The notes under the pieces are model-generated. The model saw nothing but the letters and a program-made list of their open reading frames with translations. It had not been told where the DNA came from and did no database searches. Below, piece after piece: positions 13,801 to 24,500 of a stretch of DNA of 64,000 bases (its first letter is position 1; each line of letters starts with the position of its first letter). The stretch is from Theristus sp. LFF4_11 (lineage: Eukaryota > Nematoda > Chromadorea > Monhysterida > Xyalidae). The stretch lies in assembly GCA_030248135.1 (NCBI GenBank), contig JASANC010002777.1, positions 51,797 through 115,796 of the forward strand, read 5' to 3'. The position numbers were made by a program, and so were the translations under genes.

Positions 13801-13858
13801 TTAGCGTTTCTTGGTCTTCCAAGTCCGTGAATGTCATTGTCGCTACTGCTTCTGTCAT
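7864..13858 (-). CDS. Large multi-exon gene, product unrecognised
   Basis: A chain of at least 14 exon-like segments on one strand. Segments with matching phase and good splice sites are 12943-12827, 12568-12338, 12241-12118, 11733-11513, 11430-11318 and 10887-10854, then a segment ending at 10189, 9962-9860, 9593-9358 and 9240-9100. The 5' part is ATG 13858 to about 13534 (acidic, S/T/E-rich) and about 13433-13113 (an Arg run SSSRRRRRRRDY, then acidic DDEEEHESD). A low-complexity Ser/Gly/Pro segment lies near 10780-10570. The last exon, about 8760-7864, starts with a coiled-coil-like stretch (KLRDDLEKIQQMFDEAA) and ends in a disordered, His/Ser/Thr-rich tail. The middle is alpha-helical, for example VCEQNASIRFRLQLAYYLQQ and SRLIPQQLRDTY, as in a helical-repeat or tethering-type scaffold. 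Joins near 13500, 10800-10450 and 9000-8760 are unresolved, so two genes are possible. No family is assigned. Confidence 0.5.
10896..11190. repeat. Interspersed repeat G, copy 1 (with an ~85-bp insertion)
   Basis: Shares long stretches with 57991-58207, including AGTCGCAGACTAGGAGTTG, CGTCAAATTT and CTGAACGTCTTTTTT, then a TCCTTGCACCCT end. Copy 1 carries an extra block of about 85 bp near 11050-11137 (CATGCTGTTCATACAGTTTT). The same block occurs at 33835-33900, so that block is itself a small mobile repeat. The whole sits in an intron of the large unrecognised gene. Confidence 0.6.
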
Positions 13859-14960
13859 TTTCTGGTGTTTTCTACCGATCCTGAATGTGCCAGTAGTTGG
13901 TCAACCAAAATCGAGCACGCAAATAATCATTGTACTGCTCTGAATTGAACTTCTATAAAAATACTTTTGAAATCAATGATAGAAAACGAGTGACTTTCAA
14001 ATGTTTTATAAGATGTTCAAGATTGTACGTACATATATTATAATTGCAGAACGAGCAACAAAATTAGTGTCAAGTCAGTTGACTAAAACAAACAGTGCTG
14101 ACGTACATTGAAAATGAAACCGACAGCAAGCGGCACATGTAAAACGTGTATGAAATTCTGTGAAAGGAAAACAAAATAGAAAACTATACGATCAAGCTTC
14201 CAGAACGAAGCGGAGATTTTAGGAGTGTGCTGTAAATTGTAACTCAAAGCATCGCCATGTTTGGCTGTCCAGGTCAGAGGCGCGCATACGAGCGTGATCG
14301 ATTCGAAGCTTTCATGAAAACTTAGCGCTCTGTTGCACTAACTATATAATGGAAAATTACGAGGAAAATTTCTCCACATAATTATGATTAAGAACCATCC
14401 CAGCTGTGTTAGAGTGACCCATGATACCATGTCTGTACTACAGTGTATCTTGTGTCTAACTAGTTAGTCCTAAAAAACGCATGAATTCCTTTTTGTTGAA
14501 ACAGAAATTTGAAAACTGCACGCAAACTCTGCGCATCATAAAAGCTAGGCATGCCAGCAAAAGTCGCTTCACCGTTGGCTGTTGGAATGAGCGATTATTA
14601 CCGCAAATTATAATGTATGCTCAACAAAAATGGTTCAACGCACCGCACCTTCCGTACTCATGTTCAGGAAGTTGCTTAGCAACTTGCCCACCGGAACTGT
14701 GGTGGTCGATAATGCTGTGCATATTGCCGTACTCTGTACTGGCTCTTGATGTAGTACTGCTTAGTTTTCTTTTTCAAACACCATTTTAATTGACACGCTT
14801 GAAAAAACAAATGCTGTAAAATAACAATAAATACAGTTGAATCAGGCTTGAATTGAACAAAAATAAGAAAATCATCTTACAACAAGCACAAACAATGGAA
14901 TCATGACCAAAAGCCAAAACAACACAAAGTAACCGTTCACCCAAAGGTAACTGCGTTCTT
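13859..14960. other. Intergenic, no gene seen
   Basis: AT-rich. It holds the probable 5' region of the unrecognised gene (transcribed leftward) and the 3' flank of the glutamate-receptor-like gene. The forward ORF at 14481-14789 has no recognisable domain. Confidence 0.45.
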
Positions 14961-16508
14961 TCAGAGCGACCATTGATTGCGTAGCTTGGCCAGGATGCAC
15001 TCGAATGCGCCAACAGCCACCGCGACTGTCACAGAGCCCAAGAACAGCACAAACACGCCCATCAAGTCGTGCATTCTGAGCGCTCGCAGCAGCCTGTGCG
15101 ACCCTGCGGCCGAGGCAGCCATGCTGCATTTGGCGTCTTTCGGCTGCAGAAACTTTCCATACCGTTCCGTGATCACTTCAAACAAGTTGCGATGTTTCTC
15201 AATTACGCCATTGATTTTGTCACGTGCTTTAAGTGACAGGTGTGAGCCGAATAAAATCGATTGATGCGTTCCCACGTGAAAGGCATGCAGCGGAACGTAA
15301 AACGAATCGCAGATTTTCCTGCCGAAAAAGCGAACTCCGTATTGATAGCCCAAATAGACAGCGCTTGGTCGATTGTAGCGGTGCTCGATAAGATGCGCCG
15401 TTCTTTTGTAGTCCAGTGGAAGTATGATTGGTGGGTTGTTTCGGAGAGCGCGACGAAAATGCTCCACAGGTGAACTGTTCGTCGCTCTTGAGAGGGTCAC
15501 AAGGTCAGTGCTGTACGTTACAATCGTTAGTTTGCCTGCAAAGATCTTTTCACTGTTGTCAATTTTTTGGGGTTCTGCGATTCAGTGCGTTTGCAGACGT
15601 AAAAAGGAAACTGGTTTCAATCTTTGTGTGGCAATTCAAAATAGTGACCAGGATCTATTTAGAAACTCGTATCACATTGCCATTATTGAATTCCTACGTC
15701 ATGCATAAAACTGTTTAGCACATTGAGTTCCGGAATCAAACTTCAATCAAAATGCGCGTTAAAAAAATTGTAAATCGAATGATAACGAACCACTTTGAAG
15801 GCCTTCAGCGAGCGAACCGAGGTCAGTGAACGCTTGCCGCGGCGGATTTATCAACAGACGGGATAAGAGGCCGCCGCGGTACAACGCGATGCACAACGCC
15901 AAAAAGAATGCAAGCCAGGCGAGTGCTGACTTGTGTGATTTGTAGAGAGCCAACTGCGCAGCGTGCCGTCGAGTGGCGAGATGCACGTACAGTTTGTGCA
16001 CTGAGACGAGCACAAACATTGCCAGCCACGTGTAGCGGTCGAGAACGCCCAGGAACGCAAACGATTCTTCAATAAAACCACCGATTGGGTGCAGCGTCAG
16101 GCGACCCATCGCAGCGTACTCGCCGATCTGAAAAGAAACAACAAGTCCTGAATGAAGGGTCCCGCTACATTTTAGCAAATTTTGATGAGTTTAAACCTGT
16201 GTAACAATAGGCGAGGAAAGAGTAAAATTCGTCAACTGCAAATGCGACGAGACGAAACCAGCGGCCAAGTGCACAGCACCGTTGCGGAGTTTCTCGAGTG
16301 ATTCGTCCCAAGCATTCCAACCGCTACCACCAATTTCAATCACTTCGTACTCGTAACCGGCCAAACGAATAATTTGATCGGTTATTTCAGCCATAACACC
16401 AGGATACTGACAGTAACGACTGCTGAAGAGCCGTCTGGTCTTCACGGCACATGGGTAGATGAATGGAGGCCAGACTCCAGCAGCGACTCGAAGTTTTGTT
16501 GATGACAT
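14961..16508 (-). CDS. Ionotropic glutamate receptor-like protein
   Basis: Three exons, 16508-16197, 16127-15791 and 15535-14961, give 407 aa with consistent phases (0, then 1). The order of parts is that of a ligand-gated channel without the amino-terminal domain. S1 ligand-binding lobe: LRVAAGVWPPFIYP, then PGVMAEITDQIIRLAGYEYE and the LSSPIVTQIGEYAAM region. Then membrane segments (YTWLAMFVLVSVHKLYV; ALAWLAFFLALCIALYRGGL). Then the S2 lobe in exon 3, and a last membrane helix LMGVFVLFLGSVTVAVAVG near the C-terminus. The canonical SYTANLAAFLT gate motif is absent; the matching place reads ALYRGGLLSRLL. No signal peptide is visible after the chosen ATG, so an upstream exon is possible. Known relatives are chemosensory or synaptic channels, but ligand and gating here are unknown. 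Confidence 0.75.
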
Positions 16509-17502
16509 GTTCAAAAAGCTTTTGTAAAATTATTCAAATTATGTTTCTATTTCAACTCAACAGAACTAAATGACGTTGTTCTGTATAAAAAACGATAATT
16601 CAGCTTTTGTGATTTTTGAAAAATTAACATACACGCAAGTTTTAGTTTAAAAGCCGCAACCTGAAATCCGAGTCGGAGTCAGAGCGCTCCAAACGCCATG
16701 TGCCATTAGCCACGTGACGTGTGGTGTCGAATGACATCTGTTGAATAAACACAACGTTTGAAAGATACTGGTGCAAACAATTATCATGCCCATTTGTGAG
16801 CGAAGCCGACAGCGGATGTCGGCATAATATGGATACCCCGGTCGCAACGCTTTATTATGAAAATCACCTCCACGGCATCGGCATGCTCATTGCTCATGAT
16901 CCAATCGCGCGCCCCTTGCACACGACACGCACCATTTTTCTTTTACAAAATAGCTTGACTTAGACTTAGGAACATCGATTTAACTTAGGATTAGGCGTAG
17001 GATCATGTTTAGGCACAGCTTAGGTTTAGGGACCAAAAAAGCAAGATGTTGAAGAACAAAAATAAAAAAACTGGAGCGTGGATTTCGCAATTATTTTTTG
17101 AAGCGTATGCGTATTATTATAAAAACGTGCCAACCGACCAAGATTTCACTTTTTTTCGAACCCTCCCAACTTCCAGCAGTTTATTGGTCGTTCTAGGGAA
17201 AATTCGCCTGGCCGGAATCGTCCGGACCAGAAATATTTGGGCGGAAATCGTCCGGGCCAGAAATATTCGAACCGGAATCGAACGGGGCGCAACTCTTCGA
17301 GCCAGAGGCCGCAATGATACCAAGAAAAACGGGCAAAGAAGAAGAAACCAGTAAAGAGCGTGAAGTTAACTGTAATTAACGCCCTATATATTTTGTGACT
17401 TATATAGGCCAACCTTAAAAAAATCCCGATTTTTTGGTTGCCCTTCTTTTCTAAAAACCAACACGCTCGTTGTCAGACATTGCTTAAACGGACCTTATTC
17501 TA
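16509..17502. other. Repeat-rich intergenic region
   Basis: Contains scattered TTAGG-like runs (CTTAGGATTAGGCGTAGG near 16985-17030), a short minisatellite near 17205-17300 built on GGAATCGTCCGG.CCAGAAATAT, and TATAGGCCAACC at 17404, which also ends element E1. No gene is supported; ORF 17046-17354 is repeat-derived. Confidence 0.5.
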
Positions 17503-17870
17503 ATTTTAATCCTAAAGCCTAATCTTAAGCCTAACATGATCCTAACCTAATCCTTACCTAAGCCAAGCCTTTTCACAAAGGAAGATGTCTGAACAATTGC
17601 GTTTTGAACAAGTTTTTGTTGGGGCCGGAGCGTGTGCACGCGCGCTAGCCTGGCGCTTCTTTTTTAAAACGCACGCGCACGTGGCATCGGCATGCTCATG
17701 CTCATGATCCACTAGCGCGCGTGCACACGCTCCGGCCCCAACAAAAAACTTGTTCAAAACGCAATTGTTCTGACATCTACCTTCTTTAAAAGGCTTGGCT
17801 TAGGTTAGGATTAGGTTAGGAATAGGTTTGGCTTAGGATTAGGCTTTAGGATTAAGACTAGCCTATTGAC
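17503..17870. repeat. Foldback inverted repeat with telomere-like arms
   Basis: The left arm (about 17503-17649) runs through degenerate CCTAA units, CAAGCCTTTT, GAACAATTGCGTTTTGAACA and a GGGGCCGGAGCGTGTGCACG block. The right arm (about 17712-17870) is its reverse complement. The 60-bp loop contains GCATGCTCATGCTCATGATC. Single-arm relatives occur at about 16870-17030 and 19175-19430, so this is a dispersed family. It is not a true telomere, because the units are mixed TTAGG/TTAGGA/TTAGGT rather than a clean array. Confidence 0.75.
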
Positions 17871-18040
17871 CCGAGCGTATGTGGCTTAATCAATGCCAAG
17901 CCTTTTTGGTGAAGTGGCATTGACTTAGAAAGAAAAAAAGTAACGTTTACTGAATAATAACCCTGAAGAAAATTTACCTTGTGCTGCCGTGAAGTCGCCT
18001 ACAATACAATATTTTTTAATGTATTTAAATAAATAAAAAA

Positions 18041-18600
18041 TGCGAAGTTTATGATTTTGCTATTGTTACCCGTTTACCCTAACCGAAGGCAAGCCTTTTT
18101 GCAAGTGAAGTAAAATTGAATAAAAAATATAAAAACTAACGTTTTTTTCATTTTCCCGTTTTAAAAAGCTAATGCTTTTTTACCCGTTTACCTAAGCCAA
18201 GCCTTTTTTGTAAAGTGAAAATGCGAAGTTTATGATTTTGCTATTTTTATCCGTTCACCCTAACCTAAGTCAAGCCTTTTTGTAAGTGAAGTAAAATTGA
18301 ATAAAAAATATAAAAACTAACGTTTTTTTCATTTATCCGTTTTAAAAAGCTTATGCTTTTTTTACCCGTTTTCCTAAGCCAAGCCTTTTTTGTAAAGTGA
18401 AAATGCAAAGTTTATGATTTTGCTATTTTTACCCGTTCACCCTAACCTGAGTCAAGCCTTTTTGTAAGTTAAGTAAGATTGAATAAAAAATATAAAAATT
18501 AACGTTTTTTTCATTAAAAAATACCCGTTTTAAAAAGCTAATGCTTCTTTTACCCGGTTACTCTAACATAAGCCAAGCCTTTTTTCTAAAGTGCAAATGA
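18041..18600. repeat. Tandem array, period about 181 bp
   Basis: TGCGAAGTTTATGATTTTGC starts copies at 18041 and 18222, with TGCAAAG at 18404, so the spacing is 181 then 182 bp. A partial fourth copy follows. Each unit includes ACCCGTTTACC, CAAGCCTTTTT and AAAACTAACGTTTTTTTCAT. The CAAGCCTTTT motif links it to the foldback family next door. Confidence 0.85.
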
Positions 18601-19527
18601 ATAGAAGAAACAAAAAAGTGACGTTTATAATTTCGTTTTGCAGCCATTGCTTCTTTTTACCCGTTAACCCCAACATGACCCAAACATTTTGCAAAGTGAA
18701 AATGAATGGTAAATACCATTTCGACCCAATTAAAAAACTAACTTTTTTCAAACACGGTTTTGTTACATCTTTCCCAGTCGATCATCAAGTTTTGATCAGC
18801 CACGCTTCCATTTGCCTATGCTGTGCTGAACTGTCGCTGTTGACCAAAGAGTATCATGATGACTCCAGTTATATGAAGAGCGACGTTTTGAGAAAACAAT
18901 CTCAACTGGCATTAATAAAAAAATAGGTTAAGGAAATTGAGATGGAGTTTTTTTAAGTAGCAAAAATGGGCGCCAATTCAAATTGCAAAAAAGTGCCACG
19001 CACAGACAGACACTTTGTAAATTTAATAATATAGATTTGAATCAAGTCCGTTTTAGCAATGTCCGACAACGCGCGTGTTTTACCTGAAGCGGATTTTAGA
19101 AAAAAAGGGCAGCCGCGCGCTAGTGGATCATGAGCATGAGGGTTGCCCTTCTTTTCTAAAAACCGACACGCTCGTTGTCGGACATTGTTTAAACGGACCA
19201 AATACTAATCCTAATCCCAAAGCCTGATCCTAAGCCTAACGTGATCCTAACCCAATCCTAACCTAAGCCAAGCCTTTTTAGAAAGGAAGATGTCAGAACA
19301 ATTGCGTTTTAAAAGAGTTTTTGTTGAGTGCGGAGCGTGTGCAGGCGCGCTAGTGGATCATGAGCATGAGCATGCCGATGCCCGTGCGCGTGCGTTTTAA
19401 AAAAGAAGCGGCAGGGAGCAGGAGCATGCTGAATCTGAATGCTGATGCCACGTGCGCGTGCGTTTTAAAAAAGAAGCTCCAGCGATTTTTTTGATTTTTT
19501 GAAATTTTTAAATTTTAAATTTATTTG
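18601..19527. other. Repeat-derived intergenic sequence
   Basis: A partial extra copy of the 181-bp unit at the left, then about 500 bp without recognisable features. From about 19175 to 19430 there is a single arm of the telomere-like foldback family (CCTAAGCCAAGCC, GAACAATTGCGTTTT, GGATCATGAGCATGAGCATG). No gene. Confidence 0.5.
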
Positions 19528-19727
19528 TACGCGCGCCGGTTCCGGAAACCCGAAGGAACCAAACTCCGGCGGAGACGGGCAATACTGCCCCGAGCCCAAT
19601 TTTACCCTCGGCAATAGACCATTAGATTGGTCACTCTAATTTTCCACGAGTATGTCTTGTCCACAGCGAGGTTCGAACCCGGTACCTACAGAACTGTAGG
19701 CCGAAATTCTACCGCTACGCCATGGAC
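19528..19727 (-). mobile_element. tRNA-derived SINE
   Basis: The 5' end, read leftward from 19727, folds as a tRNA-like head of 69 nt ending at 19659. GTCCATG pairs with the closing TGTGGAC, the A box is TAGCGGTAG, the B box is a textbook GGGTTCGAACC, and an anticodon-like stem CCTAC/GTAGG closes a 6-nt loop. The loop is one base short, so it is not a functional tRNA. A tRNA-unrelated body of about 130 nt follows, down to an AT-rich tail around 19480-19530. These are the parts of a Pol III SINE. No second copy was seen in the window. Confidence 0.7.
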
Positions 19728-19845
19728 GCGACAACGAAGTTAAAATTCAAAAAAGTTAAAATTTTTCAAAATTTAAAAAAGACAACGAAGTTAAAAGTTA
19801 AAAAAAACGAAGTTAAATTTTTTTTTGAACCTTACCCCCCCCCCT

Positions 19846-20376
19846 CCAGTTGCGAAAGCGGGACCTCGGGTGAGGGGGGGGGGTGTTTGCCTAATTTTAG
19901 AGGGGGGGGTCAGGTGCCTTCTCGGTGAGGGGGGGTGCACGGGCAGCAAATTTTCCTGAGGGGGGGTGCACTGGCAGAAAAATTTCGTGAGGGGGGGGGG
20001 TGCACGGGATCGCACGGGTAATACCAAATTTTTGCCTTAGAAAAACACAGAAATTCTTGTAAAATACAGAATATTTTGTGCAAACAAGCTGCTTGTTTGG
20101 TCAGAAACAACAAAATCTATGCAGTGACAGACACAAACGTCAAGAAAAATGCAAAAATTACGGTATTTTTGGAAAAAATTGAGATGAGATTGACCACCGT
20201 GAGGGGGGGTGCGATCCCGTGTTTTCTCGCGGAGGGGGGTGGGGGGGAGTCTAGTACCCGTGTCGAGGTAAAGGGGGGGAGGGGGGTACACGGGTATCTG
20301 CCCGTGCACGGGCAGGATTTTCGGCTGAGGGGGGGGTGGGGACCCCCCCCCCCCCCCCCCCGCACTTTCGCTACTG
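19846..20376. mobile_element. G-rich hAT-like element, family B' copy 1
   Basis: Ends are CAGTTGCGAAAGCGG... and ...CTTTCGCTACTG, an imperfect inverted pair. Both sides carry CCCCCCTC, an 8-bp duplication in low-complexity sequence. The interior has many runs of 6-10 G separated by GTGCACGGGCAG-type blocks. It is non-autonomous with no transposase ORF. A second, damaged copy starts at 39528. Confidence 0.7.
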
Positions 20377-20403
20377 CCCCCCTCCCTCCCTCTGCCCCTA
20401 CGC

Positions 20404-21113
20404 TAGGGTTGTTAAACAAAAATCAATTTTTTTTTAAAGTGATTAAAAAAAAACAAAAATGCCGATTTAAAAAAAAAATTCGAAAATTTTTTCTCTAATA
20501 TGCTCTGAATGAAATGAAAACCTCAATTTTGGCACAATTTTTCGAAAGTTCAGCAAAAATTTTTTTTGATATTACCTCGTAAAACCTTTAGCAGTCGATT
20601 TTGGACCGTTTTACCGACTGATTTCAGGCTTATACAACATCTGCGATGAAGTTTTTGAGCGTCCCAAAGGTTGGCTTACCATTTCCGATGCAGATAAGCT
20701 GACGATTCGCCTCGCAATCTAAATTTGAGCGTCCAAGCTGCTCCGTTTGCAATCGTTACGTTGTCTGGTTGCCGTTTCGTGTCCTGCCGTCGCGACGCGA
20801 CACATCATCAGATTTGATCGAATTTCAAGCCGTTATGTGTATTTTCACTTGGGCTGGGTACAATAAGTGACGTTTTGGGGGTCAAAACACTAGAAGAGGC
20901 ATGGTAACGGTTTGGAAAAGGGGTAATTGAGGTCACCAAAACAAAATCTCCAAAGTTCCGCCATACGGGAGTCATTCCGGAGGCGCTTGCATATCATATG
21001 TGGTTCTTCGAACTCCCTGATTGATTTAGCACAACTTTTATTTTTGAAATTAAAAAAAAAATTAAAAAAACAAAAAAACAAAAATGACGATTTTTGTTTT
21101 TTTAACAACCCTA
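20404..21113. mobile_element. hAT-like MITE, family A copy 1 (intact)
   Basis: A 710-bp element with ends TAGGGTTGTTAAACAAAAAT and (reversed) TAGGGTTGTTAAAAAAACAA. It is flanked by a perfect 8-bp duplication, CCCTACGC, at 20396-20403 and 21114-21121. The interior holds a stable non-coding core (e.g. CCTCGTAAAACCTTTAGCAG; GGCATGGTAACGGTTTGG) found again in the copies at 37784, 40448, 41048 and 43287. The 8-bp TSD and short TIR are hAT-superfamily hallmarks. No transposase is encoded. Confidence 0.88.
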
Positions 21114-21121
21114 CCCTACGC

Positions 21122-21527
21122 GGATTTGTATACATACTTAAAAGTGATTTTTTTGATTTCTGATCAGTGGTTGCTTGCAATGAGTCGTTGTAGGTTCCTA
21201 ATCCTAAACCTAATCCTAATCCTAAGCCAAGCCTTTTTTATAAGGTGAAAATGATCAATTTAGTTTTTGCATTTTTTTCTTTCCTGTGTTAAAGGGCAGG
21301 GGCCACCGCTACTGCACATGCACCTGTTTTAATAATGATGCATTACGCCCTACGCGCACGTTTAAAAAAATTTTTGAACCCTATTTCAGTTCAGCTGAAA
21401 CGGCTGTTTTGTCTTGTGCGTTTTGTTGAAGTAAATAATTGTGGTGGAGCGTCGTGAACGTTAACTAATTCATTGGCTCAATTTTAAGAGTATTCCGTCG
21501 AAGAAATCGATTAAACTGAGGAGAAAG
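21122..21527. other. Upstream region of COPA
   Basis: The left part (GATTTGTATACAT... GGTTGCTTGCAA) is repeated at 61110-61175. Then TTAGG-like runs reading CCTAATCC, and a CAAGCCTTTTTTATAAGGTG block shared with the 18-kb array. The remainder to 21527 is the putative COPA promoter and 5' UTR; no TATA box is obvious. Confidence 0.5.
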
Positions 21528-24500
21528 ATGTTGAAAAAGTTTGAAACAAAATCGGCCCGCGTGAAAGGTTTGTTCACTGATCACTGTCCGGTTTTTGTTT
21601 TAGTTTTCTTTCATCACCACGTCTTTATTTTGATCACTAGCAATCGCGTTGCTGCGAAGTACCTTTTTAAATCAGACAACTGTTCAACGTGAACGTACAC
21701 AGGCATTTCGTTCAACGGGAGCCGTCCGTGGGTGCTGTGCAGTCTGCACAACGGCGTCGTCCAGCTCTGGGACTACCGCATGTGCACGCTGATTGAAAAG
21801 TTTGAGGAGCACGACGGGCCGGTTCGCGGCATCTGCTTCCACACGCAGCAGCCGATATTCGTCAGTGGCGGCGACGACTACAAAATAAAGGTCAGCTGCT
21901 CGCGCGGACGCGACACTCGCACGCTTTCACAATAAAGGGATCGTAGAAATTAATGCTGAAACGCGATGACACTGTCGTGCACGTTATCGTTGCAAAATGA
22001 TACTGTACCCACCCGGTTGGGTGTGGCCTTTGTGCTGTACGTTGGAAGTTGGAAGCTGTTGGTTTTCCCGTTTTTGAATTTGTTGTTTCCCTTCCCCAGT
22101 TCTGGAAAACGCAAAAGGCCGAAAGGTGCCAAACTGCTCTGATTTGTGTTTGTGCCGTGGACTCGTGGTGTGTGTAGGGTGGCGCTGAGCTGAGCGTCCG
22201 CGTCCGACGAAACAAGACAACCCTCGAGCGCAATGTGATTCTATTACTTTTACTTTTACAGGTGTGGAACTACAAGCAGCGTCGTTGCATATTCACGTTG
22301 CTCGGCCACCTTGACTACATTCGAACGGTGTTCTTCCATGTCAAGTATCCGTGGATCGTGAGTGCGTCCGACGATCAAACCATTCGAATTTGGAACTGGC
22401 AGTCGAGAAACAGCATCGCCATACTAACTGGTACGCTTTGTGTGGCATTTTGGTCATATATGTCTGATAATGGAACGTGGAAACAACTCTATAGCCTGTT
22501 TTGAATGTTCATATGTGACTGTTTCGCAGGCCACAACCACTACGTGATGTGCGCGCAGTTCCATCCAACGGACGATCTTGTTGTCAGTGGGTCACTCGAT
22601 CAGACCATTCGCATCTGGGACATCAGGTTCGTTGGTTGTTGTTGTTGTGTAGATACAAACGAAGATTGTGTGTTTCACAAAAACTGGTCAACAAAATACA
22701 GCCGGTTTTCCAGCGGTCTGCGCAAGAAGAACGTTGCACCCGGTCCGGGCGGGCCGGAAGAGCGCACGGTGCGGAGCCCAACGGCGGCGGCCGCGGGTCA
22801 AACGGACCTGTTTGGGCAGCCTGATGTGGTCGTGAAGCACGTGCTCGAGGGACACGACCGCGGCGTCAACTGGGTCTGCTTCCATGCGTCCGTGTCGCTG
22901 ATCGCATCCGCTGCTGATGATCGACAGGTGGTGATTGGCTGGGCCATGCAAAAACTCACCAATCAGCGTTCACCTTCAAACAGTGCAGCTCGGCTAACAT
23001 TCATTGAGAAGGCTGTACCTGTATCTGTATGAAAGTAACAAATAGAAGGTGGGCGCGCGCACTCCGCCTAAACGTGGCTTAAGTAAGATTACTCAACTTG
23101 TCTGTGTTTCATGTTACAATTCAGGTGAAACTGTGGCGGTACACGGACAGCAAGGCGTGGGAGGTTGACTCGTGCCGCGGCCACTACAACAACGTCTCTG
23201 CGGTCGTGTTCCATCCGCGTGCGGAGCTGCTCTTGAGCAACGCGGAGGACAAAAGCGTCAAAGTGTGGGACATGAACAAACGCACCTGCCTGCATACGTT
23301 CCGGTGCGATGCATGCTGCGTTTGGATTGTTTGCTCACCAGATTAGTAGCATGCCAACTGCGAATTGAGTACTGGCTGGTGACTGTGTACAGTCAATCTC
23401 GCTAATATATGCAACTAGCTGATTGGTTGATCATAGCAACTCTCAGCGCTGACTGGTTAATCATGAGGTGTTCTCAGCGCTGATTGGTTGGTCATCACGT
23501 CATGTTCGCGTCATGTTGCATACATTTTCCAGATGGACTGTGTATGCGTGCAGTGGGGCTGTAAATCGTAGGAAATCAGCTGGTTGGCTGTATTTGAGTT
23601 GGGCTCATTCTAATTTGCTGGTTTAGCCAGCTTGATAAAGCCGCTCAACAGCATGCCACATTCTGATGGCAGACTGCGCAAATTGTGTATGTGTTCATGT
23701 TGACTCCAGGAGACTCCAATGTGTGCATTTCATTGTTTAATTTGCTCAGCGGTTGCATTTTGTTGTTTTCAGTCATGACAACGACCGTTTCTGGGTGCTT
23801 GCGGCGCATCCAAGTCTGAATTTGTTTGCTGCTGGCCACGACTCAGGCATGGTCGTGTTCAAGATTGACCGAGAACGACCAGCCTATGCGACCTATCAGA
23901 ATCTGCTGTTCTACGTCAAGGTCAGTCGGCGATGTCCTATACGAGCTTTTCTCACAATAGTACGTTTCAAAAAACGTTTTTTTTTTGTTTCTAGGATCGA
24001 ATTCTGCGTCGACTGGACTTGACGAACGCCAAAGATCTACCAATGATGCAAATCCGCGGCGGGAAACAGGTAAACGCGCTTCAGTTCAGTCAATGGAAGG
24101 CTTGCTTGAAAATGAATGAATGCTAACATTTGAATTGATGTAAAGAGTTGCTGTTCAGCACGTGAGAAGGTCTGACACGCTTCAACATAAATGCCCTTGA
24201 AGCAAGTCTGTACATATTTCTCAAGCCTTGTGTGTTTTGTGTTGCTGCAGCTGTACCCGTACTATGCGCTGATGTACAACCCAGCAGAGAGCGCTGTCAT
24301 TCTGACCACGCGTCCGCCGACGCAAGAGAACGCTCACTACGATCTGTACAGTGTGCCGCGAGATCCGGCCGAAGCTGGGTCAACGCCGGATGCACCAGAA
24401 GGAAAACGGTCGGTGATGTTTGGCACATGGCCGCTGTCTGAATACAAGTGTCCGAGTGGTTGACTGCATGCAATCAGTGTGTTGCTCGTGCAACGTGCTG

